Assembly: GCA_964553505.1 (NCBI GenBank) | Contig: CAZKKX010000175.1 | Span: 1-5,308 of the forward strand | Origin: JAENZQ01 sp964553505 | GTDB taxonomy: Bacteria > Bacillota > Clostridia > Peptostreptococcales > JAAYPU01 | Direction: 5' to 3' | Length of the DNA: 5,308 bases | Made by a program: the position numbers and the translations under genes | Shown here: piece by piece, positions 1 to 5,290 of the stretch | Layout: every line of letters begins with the position of its first letter | Numbering within the stretch: the stretch's first letter is position 1 | The notes under the pieces: model-generated | Told to the model about the DNA's origin: nothing | The model's database searches: none | What the model saw: the letters and a program-made list of their open reading frames with translations, nothing else

Positions 1-673
1 ATATATCACTGATATGCACAAGTCCCTCTACGCCGCCAATATCTACAAAAGCGCCATAATTCATGAGTTTTGTAATTTTTCCCTTGTACTTTTTACCAAT
101 TTCTATTTCTTTAAATAATTCATCTTTCAATTTCTTTCTTTCTTCTACTTCTACTGATTTTCGAGTCAATACAATGCGCTTTTTATCTTTATCAAAATCT
201 TCAACTCGAACCATCAATTCTTTTCCAACATAATCGTTCATATTTTCTACATATCGATAAGATAAAAGGGATCCCGGAATAAAACAGCGTATATTTTTAT
301 AAAACGCCACTACACCGCCTTTTGTAACGTCCTTTACTATTACCTGGATAATTATTTTTTCTTGAAATGCTTTTTCTAATTCCTCCCATGCAGTAATTTC
401 TACCGCTCTTTTTTGAGAGAGCACCATATTGCCGTCTTTATCATGAGGATTTAAGACATACAAAGATAAGGTTTCTCCTATCTGGATACTGTCCGAATCA
501 TCTGCTTCCAATTCTTCTTTAGGAATGACGCCGTCAGACTGACCGGTATTAACGATTATTTCTTCTTCTTTTTTAGATATAACCGATGCTTCGATGATAT
601 CTCCTTTAAATATTTCTTTCATGGAATCATTTACCTGATCCATGTATTCGTTCATTGAATTTTCTTCGCTCAT
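1..673 (-). CDS. rpsA: 30S ribosomal protein S1 homologue, N-terminal part (runs off the left edge)
   Basis: RNA-binding protein made of repeated S1 (OB-fold) domains. In Proteobacteria S1 loads mRNA on the 30S subunit; the Firmicutes homologue (B. subtilis YpfD type) is less essential and its exact role is less clear. I translated 224 codons by hand with no stop. S1 domain 1 spans about residues 22-90 and ends in a VLSQKRA stretch. It is followed by the AWEELEKAF linker, almost identical to AWEDLEKKF as I remember it from YpfD. Domain 2 covers about 105-172 (KDVTKGGVVAF, CFIPGSLL). Domain 3 starts near 193 with the canonical GAFVDIGG and GLVHISDI motifs and is cut by the window edge. Family members usually have about 380-400 residues and four domains, so roughly half is missing. 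The start is ATG 671-673, with an AGAGGT ribosome binding site 7 bases upstream and an in-frame TAA just before it. Any fusion to IspH, as seen in some clostridia, is excluded at the N-terminus. Family assignment is firm; ribosomal role is inferred. Confidence 0.93.
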   Translation of the reverse strand, partial: MSEENSMNEYMDQVNDSMKEIFKGDIIEASVISKKEEEIIVNTGQSDGVIPKEELEADDSDSIQIGETLSLYVLNPHDKDGNMVLSQKRAVEITAWEELEKAFQEKIIIQVIVKDVTKGGVVAFYKNIRCFIPGSLLSYRYVENMNDYVGKELMVRVEDFDKDKKRIVLTRKSVEVEERKKLKDELFKEIEIGKKYKGKITKLMNYGAFVDIGGVEGLVHISDI

Positions 674-694
674 AATATCTACCTCTCTTCCATC

Positions 695-735
695 TTAGAT
701 GTCCTTATTATTATCATTTTCTCTTTCACATCTAA
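695..735 (-). promoter_or_regulatory. Leader hairpin upstream of the S1 gene (inverted repeat)
   Basis: A perfect 8-bp inverted repeat, TTAGATGT (695-702) and ACATCTAA (728-735), flanks a 25-base segment that is purine-rich in the S1 mRNA sense. It ends about 10 bases before the S1 ribosome binding site, so in the transcript it would form a large-loop stem just 5' of the translation start. A weak sigma-A -10 (TATGAT on the minus strand, 774-779) lies upstream, which would place the hairpin inside the leader. S1 represses its own translation through the rpsA leader in E. coli; a comparable role here is inference only. The inverted repeat could also be chance in A+T-rich DNA. Confidence 0.35.
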
Positions 736-848
736 ATTTTATGTATTATTTATTAATTCAATTGTTTTAATATATCATATCTTATCTCATTTTTCTATAA
801 AAAAGACTGATATTCCATATCTATTTAAGAAATAATTTATGGTTATGT

Positions 849-876
849 TCATTTTTATGCTACTCGCTCATATACT
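849..876 (+). promoter_or_regulatory. Sigma-E-like (mother-cell sporulation) promoter for the LysM/GH18 gene
   Basis: TCATTTT (849-855) matches 6 of 7 positions of the B. subtilis sigma-E -35 consensus KMATATT. After a 13-base spacer, CATATACT (869-876) matches the -10 consensus CATACAnT at all specified positions but one. Transcription would begin near 883, just ahead of the ribosome binding site. B. subtilis yaaH is transcribed by sigma-E, so this agrees with the identity of the downstream gene. No good sigma-A promoter is visible in this position. Confidence 0.6.
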
Positions 877-911
877 GATTATATCATTACTGGAAAGGGG
901 GTTTAACTATT

Positions 912-2327
912 GTGTTGATTCATGTTGTTAAACCAGGTGAAGTTTTATGGCAAATCGCTTCATATTACCGAGTATCTGTCAATGAAATTGTAGAAATCAA
1001 CGAATTGCCAAACCCAAATCAATTACTTATTGGTCAGGCACTGGTCATTCCCACCGAAGATATAATTTATACCGTAAATCCTAATGATACATTATGGAAA
1101 ATAGCAGAAAGATACAATACGACTATTCAAAGTATTATAGCAGCCAATAATATAATCGACCCTAATTACATATATCCAAGTCAGAATCTATTGATTCCTG
1201 CTCCTCGCTATATTGTTCAACCAAATGATACTTTATGGAAAATTTCCCAAGAGTTTGATGTTTCATTGGAAAGACTAATAAGAATAAACCGAATCGAAAA
1301 CCCATATCTTATTTATCCAGGTACTGAGTTACTTATTCCCGGCAAACAAAGAGTTTCTATAGAAGTAAACGGTTACATATACTTTTTTGGAGAACCTGCT
1401 GCACCGATAATCCGAGAAGTTGGGCAATACTTGACCTACATGACACCTTTTGCTTATCTTATCAGAGAAAATGGTTCCCTGGTTCCCATTGACGATTCAC
1501 CTGCTATACAAGCTGCTTATGATGTAGACGCAATACCAATGATGTCTATAACTAATTTTACTTCTACTGAACTGGGTGAAAATCTTGCTCATATTATCTT
1601 ATCAAACTCAGAAATACAAGAAAACCTGTTGGACAACATACTGCAAATCATGAAAGATAAAGGGTATCGAGGCCTGAACATAGATTTTGAAAATGTACTA
1701 CCCGATGACAAAGAGCTCTATAACGCATTCATCGCTGTTGCAGCCAATCTGATGCATACTGAAGGATATTTTATCTCAAGTGCTCTTGCTCCCAAAATAA
1801 GCGCTCAACAGACAGGATTACTATATACTGCCCATGATTATGAAGCACACGGAAGAATTATGGACTTTGTCATTCTTATGACTTATGAATGGGGTTACAG
1901 AAAAGGTCCTCCCCAACCTATTTCACCTATCAATGAAATTCGCCGGGTACTAGATTATGCCGTCTCTGTAATACCAAGAGATAAAATATTCCTTGGTTTT
2001 CAGATATATGCCCGTGATTGGCAACTTCCTTTTGTTCAGGGTCAGGAAGCAGAAACCTTCAGCCCACAGGAAGCTATCAGAAGAGCGGTATATTACGGAA
2101 CTGTTATACAATATGACCAGCTCTCCCAGTCTCCGTATTTTCGATATTCTGATGAAAACGGCAGGCTTCATGAAGTATGGTTCGAAGATGCCCGGAGTGC
2201 ACAAGCAAAATTTGACACAGTAAAAAATTATGACTTGCGAGGTATAAGTTATTGGTCTTTGGGTTATCCTTATCCTCAAAATTGGGCCTTACTGGAGGAT
2301 AATTTCAATGTTATAAAATTGTTATAG
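912..2327 (+). CDS. sleL: Spore germination N-acetylglucosaminidase, LysM x3 plus GH18 (SleL/YaaH family)
   Basis: Predicted spore-associated glycosidase that cleaves cortex peptidoglycan or its fragments during germination. Three LysM peptidoglycan-binding repeats occupy about residues 3-47, 52-96 and 99-143 (cores VLWQIASYY, TLWKIAERY, TLWKISQEF). A GH18 barrel follows from about 150 to 471. The catalytic strand reads GYRGLNIDFENV, with D258 and the proton donor E260; R253 and N256 replace the first two aspartates of DxxDxDxE. MTYEWG (323-328) and YWSLGYP (447-453) are the other GH18 landmarks. There is no signal peptide, as expected for a protein made in the mother cell and placed on the forespore. 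The B. subtilis and B. cereus relatives have two LysM repeats and about 430 residues, so the third repeat explains the extra length. The start is GTG 912, 10 bases after GGAAAGGGGG; TTG 915 is an alternative. It is probably monocistronic and sigma-E dependent. Exact bond specificity is inferred. Confidence 0.93.
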   Translation: MLIHVVKPGEVLWQIASYYRVSVNEIVEINELPNPNQLLIGQALVIPTEDIIYTVNPNDTLWKIAERYNTTIQSIIAANNIIDPNYIYPSQNLLIPAPRYIVQPNDTLWKISQEFDVSLERLIRINRIENPYLIYPGTELLIPGKQRVSIEVNGYIYFFGEPAAPIIREVGQYLTYMTPFAYLIRENGSLVPIDDSPAIQAAYDVDAIPMMSITNFTSTELGENLAHIILSNSEIQENLLDNILQIMKDKGYRGLNIDFENVLPDDKELYNAFIAVAANLMHTEGYFISSALAPKISAQQTGLLYTAHDYEAHGRIMDFVILMTYEWGYRKGPPQPISPINEIRRVLDYAVSVIPRDKIFLGFQIYARDWQLPFVQGQEAETFSPQEAIRRAVYYGTVIQYDQLSQSPYFRYSDENGRLHEVWFEDARSAQAKFDTVKNYDLRGISYWSLGYPYPQNWALLEDNFNVIKLL

Positions 2328-2336
2328 GACACAGGA

Positions 2337-2361
2337 AGGATTTTGCATTTTGCAAAATCCT
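2337..2361. terminator. Hairpin between convergent genes, likely bidirectional terminator
   Basis: A perfect 10-bp stem, AGGATTTTGC (2337-2346) with GCAAAATCCT (2352-2361), encloses a 5-base loop. It sits 9 bases after the stop of the LysM/GH18 gene and 38 bases beyond the stop of the convergent DUF3810 gene. Position and stem strength suit a shared terminator. The weak point is the absence of a clean T-run after the stem on either strand; on the plus strand it is followed only by a mixed pyrimidine stretch. Confidence 0.6.
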
Positions 2362-2399
2362 CCGTATCTCTTATATTCAAATCTACCCTCTATTTCATA

Positions 2400-3521
2400 T
2401 TATCTGTCTTCTGATTGACAAACTATTTCATGTTTCAATCTGTAATCAGCAATAATGTAATCCGTGACCCTTCTGTAGCTTATTATTCCTTCTTTTTGCC
2501 CATTTACCTTTAAATATAAATCATTATAGTCAGAAAATGCCTGCTTTATGTTGCCATCATAGGATTTATTAAACCGCCTGATTTCCTGCATATCCCGAAT
2601 AACGCCTTCATTTAATTCTATCATTAAGTCGTTATAAACATCCTCTGAATAATGATAGATCTCATTGATAATATGAATAGTAGCAAAGAGTGCTCCCGAA
2701 TAATTAAAATCAATATCCGGATGATTTTTACAAACCAAATATGCAATATAATTCGCTTCTTCTTCTCTGGCAAACCCTATTTGATGCGCCATTTCATGGC
2801 TAATGGTATGAGGAAGCAACGCTGCCGGAATATTAGTATTCACATTAGCTTCAGAAGTAAAAGGAATATAAATTCCCCATATACCCGTATAGGACATAAA
2901 ATCTGACAACAGTATTCCTTTTGGCGTTCCATTTGTAGTGCCTATCTGCTGATATGTTTCTGACGCTACTTCAAATCCTGTCCCTGCACGGTCAAGTACA
3001 TCCTTATATCCGTATTCTGAATACATGATACCCCTTTCGTCTTCCATCACCTTATCTCGTAATGTATTTACCTCTTGAATTATTTCTTCACTAATTCCTT
3101 TCAATTCTTCAATAGAAGCCGGTATGATCTCCAGCTCAAAAGTTTCTGATATGGGGGGTCTATTGTAATTCATTCCCCACATAATAACAAAGGCAAAATA
3201 GCCTACTCCGACAAAAACAAGAATATTCGTAACAAAATTTTTTATAATTGCTGATCGAGGCGCTCTATGAAGAATAAATTTTATGCTTTCATTTATAATG
3301 TATATAATTGCCATCAGCACTGAAAGAATAAAAATGATTTCTGCAACGGATACGGGTATATGCCCTGTTATACTGCTTATCGATTTATATATGCCTTTAT
3401 AGATATAATTCGAGTATATCCGCTCCGTAGCATATCTGTCTAACGAAGAAATATAATTCAGCAAAAGCCCTGCAGGCAAAAGCAAAATCAAAATATACTT
3501 AAAATGTACTTTTCGCTTCAT
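2400..3521 (-). CDS. DUF3810 family membrane-anchored putative zinc metallopeptidase
   Basis: Function is unknown, but the sequence looks like a membrane-tethered zinc peptidase. Three hydrophobic segments lie in the N-terminal third (about residues 8-26, 57-77 and 97-117). Positive residues at 2-4 and 86-94 suggest the N-terminus and second loop are cytoplasmic, which puts the large C-terminal domain outside the cell. That domain has the zinc motif HEMAH (H242, E243, H246), followed by GFAREEEANYIAYL, where E254 or E255 is the likely third ligand, as in gluzincins. The remainder (about 300-373) is charged and largely helical. At 373 residues it appears full length. The start is ATG 3519-3521, with AAAGGGTG about 8 bases upstream. 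It converges on the SleL-like gene and has no operon partner in the window. The membership and HExxH motif are clear; protease activity and substrate are inference. Confidence 0.88.
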   Translation of the reverse strand: MKRKVHFKYILILLLPAGLLLNYISSLDRYATERIYSNYIYKGIYKSISSITGHIPVSVAEIIFILSVLMAIIYIINESIKFILHRAPRSAIIKNFVTNILVFVGVGYFAFVIMWGMNYNRPPISETFELEIIPASIEELKGISEEIIQEVNTLRDKVMEDERGIMYSEYGYKDVLDRAGTGFEVASETYQQIGTTNGTPKGILLSDFMSYTGIWGIYIPFTSEANVNTNIPAALLPHTISHEMAHQIGFAREEEANYIAYLVCKNHPDIDFNYSGALFATIHIINEIYHYSEDVYNDLMIELNEGVIRDMQEIRRFNKSYDGNIKQAFSDYNDLYLKVNGQKEGIISYRRVTDYIIADYRLKHEIVCQSEDR

Positions 3522-3584
3522 TATGACGTCACCCTTTATATTAAATTCATTTTATAATTCTGAATAATCAAAAAATCTTCCCTA

Positions 3585-3613
3585 TTAATATATTATCATG
3601 GATTTCCCGTCAA
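3585..3613 (-). promoter_or_regulatory. Sigma-A-type promoter for the DUF3810 gene
   Basis: On the minus strand, TTGACG (3613-3608) matches 5 of 6 bases of the -35 box. After 17 bases comes TATTAA (3590-3585), 4 of 6 for the -10 box; TATATT, two bases closer, is a 5-of-6 alternative. Transcription would start near 3578, giving a leader of about 57 bases. The -35 box is the best in this A+T-rich spacer, but the -10 match is moderate. Confidence 0.45.
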
Positions 3614-3681
3614 TATCGAAAATATGATTAAATGAAAGATGTAATTTTTTCCTGACCTGCTCTGTCCGCCTAATAAAAAGC

Positions 3682-3709
3682 TTACGATTTAAATTATATG
3701 TGGTAAACT
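3682..3709 (+). promoter_or_regulatory. Weak candidate promoter for the 62-residue gene
   Basis: TTACGA (3682-3687), a 16-base spacer and TAAACT (3704-3709) form a weak sigma-A match. It is helped by a TG one base before the -10 box (extended -10). It lies 34 bases ahead of the gene. Such matches occur by chance in this composition. Confidence 0.3.
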
Positions 3710-3743
3710 ATCCTTGTTACAAAAAAATATAAAGGAGACTGTA

Positions 3744-3932
3744 ATGGATTACATTTATTTAACTTTCAAAACCATAACTCTTTTATTTATATTTATCTTA
3801 ATAATGAAAATTTTTCGAATAGTAGCAAGCTATATTGGTAATCAGCTTGGAATCGGAGAATTCTTCATTAAGCTATATCATAAACAAAGTTCTTGGATTC
3901 AGGAACATTTTAAAGAGAATGGGCGAGATTGA
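3744..3932 (+). CDS. Small membrane protein of 62 residues, unknown function
   Basis: I do not recognise a family. Residues 6-24 are strongly hydrophobic (ITLLFIFILIM core) and form one membrane span. They are followed by a short stretch with glycines (IGNQLGIGEF) and a polar C-terminus rich in K, H, Q and E. The start is set by AAAGGAG (3731-3737), 6 bases before ATG 3744; the same frame is open from a TTG at 3714, but that codon has no ribosome binding site. The gene stands alone between a leftward and another leftward gene. Part of its 3' end is repeated just downstream, suggesting it once had a tandem paralogue. Good start signal plus membrane span make a real gene likely. Confidence 0.65.
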   Translation: MDYIYLTFKTITLLFIFILIMKIFRIVASYIGNQLGIGEFFIKLYHKQSSWIQEHFKENGRD

Positions 3933-3970
3933 CAGAATACATTAAGCTATATCATAATCAAAGTTCTTGG
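3857..3970 (+). repeat. Direct repeat pair within and just after the 62-residue gene
   Basis: Copy 1 (3866-3896) and copy 2 (3940-3970) are 31 bases long and identical except for one A/T difference. The match extends leftward through AGAAT (3857-3861 and 3934-3938), with a 3-base gap and one mismatch between. The copies are 74 bases apart, which is not a multiple of three, so copy 2 is out of frame with the intact gene. A 30/31 match at this distance is far beyond chance and indicates a duplication. Confidence 0.9.
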
Positions 3971-4000
3971 AGCTTAGAAATCGTTATCCAGAGGTTGTAG
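3929..4000 (+). pseudogene. Fragment of a tandem paralogue of the 62-residue gene
   Basis: Read in its own frame, this stretch gives TEYIKLYHNQSSW followed by SLEIVIQRL and TAG (3998-4000). The first part matches residues 39-51 of the preceding protein (EFFIKLYHKQSSW) with one codon deleted, F replaced by Y and K replaced by N. The frame-preserving 3-base gap suggests both copies were once coding. The N-terminal membrane span is missing and there is no usable start apart from a TTG overlapping the upstream stop region, so I read it as a remnant. A short translationally coupled peptide is possible but less likely. Confidence 0.5.
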
Positions 4001-4178
4001 AATTCTCATCTTATTAGCTCCCCAACGTGAAACGTTGATGGCGAACTTATGCAAGGAAATCACAAATTTTTAATTTGCAGATTTCTACTGCCCACCCTAC
4101 AGAGTATGGAGTGTTAGAATTCTTAGTCATCGTATAAAATAAGAAGCTGCTTTCATTAAAATCGATCTGATAGCACTG
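4001..4178. other. Unassigned spacer with two hairpins
   Basis: No gene is visible. One hairpin is CAACGT (4023-4028), loop GAA, ACGTTG (4032-4037). A second, longer one has an outer stem GAAATC (4056-4061) with GATTTC (4080-4085) and an inner stem CAAATT (4063-4068) with AATTTG (4072-4077), closing a TTT loop. No T-run follows either hairpin on either strand, so they are poor terminators. They lie downstream of genes on both strands. They could be the decayed end of a mobile element, a small RNA, or a 3'-end processing structure. I do not recognise an Rfam family. Confidence 0.4.
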
Positions 4179-4625
4179 TCACTTAAATAAGTTTTTTATC
4201 ATAGAGAAATTTCCAACTCCGACAAACCTCCTTCCTACTTTTAATATATTTTGTATAAGCTCCATTATATTCTGATTTCCTGCCCAATGTTTCTTTATAG
4301 TTTCTTCATCCACATGGCTCATGACAAAATTCAGTATAAAAGCTGCCACTACCACATCATCTGAATATCCAATAGGACCTGTAATCAACTCCGGTATAAT
4401 ATCAACAGGAGATATAAAATATAAAATACCCATTGCAAGCTTCGCTTTTACTTTAGACGGCACTTTAGGATCTGCAGAAAGCTTGCACAACAAGTGGAAT
4501 AAATCAGGCGCAGCCAACAAAAAATCTATAAATTGATATTGTTTTGCCTCCCGTCTTCCTTGCCATTTCACCAATCTCTTTCTTATTCTTCTGTAGAAAT
4601 CCTCATTTTCTTTTCTTCTGTCCAT
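4179..4625 (-). CDS. DUF1232 (YkvA-like) small protein, 148 residues
   Basis: Member of the DUF1232/YkvA family, whose biochemical function is not established. The diagnostic block sits in the middle: KVKAKLAMGILYFISPVDIIPE (split as KAKLAMGILYF and ISPVDIIPE, about residues 60-80), then a GPIGYSDD turn and a hydrophobic stretch VVVAAFILNFVMSH. This pattern is typical of the family and may form a membrane-associated helical hairpin. The N-terminus (residues 1-30) is very basic, and the C-terminus ends in a K-rich tail. I chose ATG 4623-4625, 6 bases after a near-perfect AAAGGAGG, rather than GTG 4626-4628, which would sit only 3 bases from it. A TATACT -10 lies upstream (4653-4658, minus) with no good -35. 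It is divergent from the 47-residue gene. Confidence 0.87.
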   Translation of the reverse strand: MDRRKENEDFYRRIRKRLVKWQGRREAKQYQFIDFLLAAPDLFHLLCKLSADPKVPSKVKAKLAMGILYFISPVDIIPELITGPIGYSDDVVVAAFILNFVMSHVDEETIKKHWAGNQNIMELIQNILKVGRRFVGVGNFSMIKNLFK

Positions 4626-4773
4626 CACAAGCCTCCTTTGCTCATTATTTAAAGTATACTCACTTTCATTATGTATTTATAAGGGATATTTACTTCTAAA
4701 TCGGGTATAATCTCCCATAAATATGTATCCTTATAAAAATTTAATGGATACTAAAGCAAGTGAGGTAACCTTT

Positions 4774-4917
4774 ATGAGAAAGCTTGTAGCCGTAACGGTA
4801 TTAGCACTACTATTTTTACTCTTTAGTTTGTTATATGCAAACTACTATCAGACAGTTCAATATACTAAACTGCTTCAGCTTGAAAAAAAACTTGATGAAT
4901 TCAATAACATAAATTGA
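4774..4917 (+). CDS. Single-span membrane protein of 47 residues, unknown function
   Basis: No family recognised. MRKL is followed by a long hydrophobic helix (about residues 4-24, VAVTVLALLFLLFSLLYAN) and then a charged, heptad-like tail (LLQLEKKLDEF) that could form a short coiled coil. The shape resembles small cell-division or sporulation membrane proteins, but that is only a resemblance. The start is ATG 4774, with GAGGT (4762-4766) 7 bases upstream. The same frame is open from ATG 4723, but that codon has no ribosome binding site. A TATAAT hexamer at 4706-4711 may be the -10 box; no convincing -35 precedes it. It is divergent from the DUF1232 gene. Confidence 0.55.
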   Translation: MRKLVAVTVLALLFLLFSLLYANYYQTVQYTKLLQLEKKLDEFNNIN

Positions 4918-4918
4918 A

Positions 4919-4939
4919 GACGGTTTTTTTATGACCGTC
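4919..4939 (+). terminator. Short hairpin right after the 47-residue gene, possible terminator
   Basis: GACGGT (4919-4924) pairs with ACCGTC (4934-4939), starting two bases after the stop codon. The run of T lies in the loop rather than after the stem, which is atypical for an intrinsic terminator. The location is right for one; the structure is only partly right. Confidence 0.3.
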
Positions 4940-5060
4940 CCAGATTTTCCTGACGTAATGCTGGGGAAAGCCATATGAAATAAATAACCAACCTTCTGTT
5001 ATTTAGGGGCCGTAATATACGAATCTTGTTGTCTAATTAAAATTTTGCATTTGAAAAAAT
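4940..5060. other. Structured spacer ahead of the tRNA gene
   Basis: No gene is visible. An 8-bp perfect stem, TAAATAAC (4981-4988) with GTTATTTA (4998-5005), closes a 9-base loop CAACCTTCT. Upstream, CCCAG (4940-4944 region) can pair with CTGGG about 20 bases later. ACGG (4920-4923) can also pair with CCGT (5010-5013), so 4919-5013 could fold as one unit. I recognise no known riboswitch or small-RNA family. Confidence 0.3.
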
Positions 5061-5065
5061 TACTA

Positions 5066-5093
5066 TTGATAATTATTTATATTCGTTTATAAT
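5066..5093 (+). promoter_or_regulatory. Sigma-A promoter of the tRNA gene
   Basis: TTGATA (5066-5071, 5 of 6 bases), a 16-base spacer and a perfect TATAAT (5088-5093) lie 10 bases before the mature tRNA 5' end. The tRNA therefore appears to have its own strong promoter. This is the best sigma-A match in the window. Confidence 0.8.
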
Positions 5094-5103
5094 AGTAATG
5101 TAT

Positions 5104-5180
5104 GGGCGGTTAGCTCAGCTGGTTAGAGCACTTGCTCGACAAGCAAGGGGTCGTTGGTTCGAATCCAATACTGCCCACCA
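5104..5180 (+). tRNA. tRNA-Val (anticodon GAC), CCA encoded
   Basis: All four arms fold. The acceptor stem is GGGCGGT with ACTGCCC (one G-U pair), the D stem GCTC with GAGC, the anticodon stem CTTGC (5131-5135) with GCAAG (5143-5147), and the T stem GTTGG with CCAAT (one G-U pair) around TTCGAAT. The discriminator is A73 and CCA is encoded at 5178-5180. The loop is TCGACAA, so positions 34-36 are G5138, A5139, C5140: GAC, reading GUC and GUU. A35, C36 and A73 are known valine identity elements. Position 33 is C (5137), not the nearly universal U, and bases 32 and 38 (T and A) could pair. No second tRNA follows within the window. Confidence 0.93.
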
Positions 5181-5186
5181 ATCTAT

Positions 5187-5290
5187 CAATTGACAAATGA
5201 GAATGGACAGTTGATAATTACGGAAAATTATGCGCAAGCATAATTTCTGCATCTAGAATTCAAATTTATTTTAATTCCCAACTGCCCATT
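5187..5290. repeat. Imperfect palindromic mini-element (MITE-like) next to the tRNA
   Basis: The outer arms AATGGACAGTTG (5202-5213) and CAACTGCCCATT (5279-5290) are complementary at 11 of 12 positions. Inside them AATTA (5216-5220) pairs with TAATT (5272-5276). A 9-bp hairpin AAATTATGC (5225-5233) with GCATAATTT (5238-5246) closes a GCAA (GNRA-type) tetraloop. The left end also carries loose iterations of ATTGACA, ATGGACA and GTTGATA. This layout resembles non-coding palindromic repeats scattered in many Clostridia genomes; that comparison is from memory. It starts 7 bases after the tRNA CCA and could also act in tRNA 3'-end formation or termination. No coding sequence is present. Confidence 0.55.

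Noticed and set aside
1950..2279. Minus-strand open frame within the SleL-like gene, and a plus-strand one at 1993-2223
   Set aside because: Both overlap the strongly supported GH18 domain, show no recognisable protein features, and are shadow frames.
2652..2906. Plus-strand open frame inside the DUF3810 gene, and a similar one at 4321-4536 inside the DUF1232 gene
   Set aside because: Each is antisense to a well-supported gene and has no ribosome binding site or family resemblance.
3714..3743. Longer version of the 62-residue protein starting at TTG 3714
   Set aside because: The strong AAAGGAG lies inside this extension and is correctly spaced for ATG 3744; TTG 3714 has no ribosome binding site.
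4086..4096. An 11-base match (TACTGCCCACC) to the tRNA 3' end at 5169-5179, as for a phage or island attachment site
   Set aside because: A few 11-base matches are expected by chance in a 5.3-kb window, no integrase is present, and the flanks do not match.
4706..4726. Resemblance to the start of a purine riboswitch (TATAATCTCCCATAAATATG)
   Set aside because: The conserved junction and loop elements expected downstream (such as GTTTCTACC) are absent, so this is only an A+T-rich similarity including a -10-like hexamer.
5136..5142. Alternative anticodon readings TCG (Arg) or CGA (Ser) to rescue a U at position 33
   Set aside because: Shifting the loop breaks the standard 5-bp stem and 7-base loop; the short variable arm excludes Ser, and A35, C36 and A73 fit Val.
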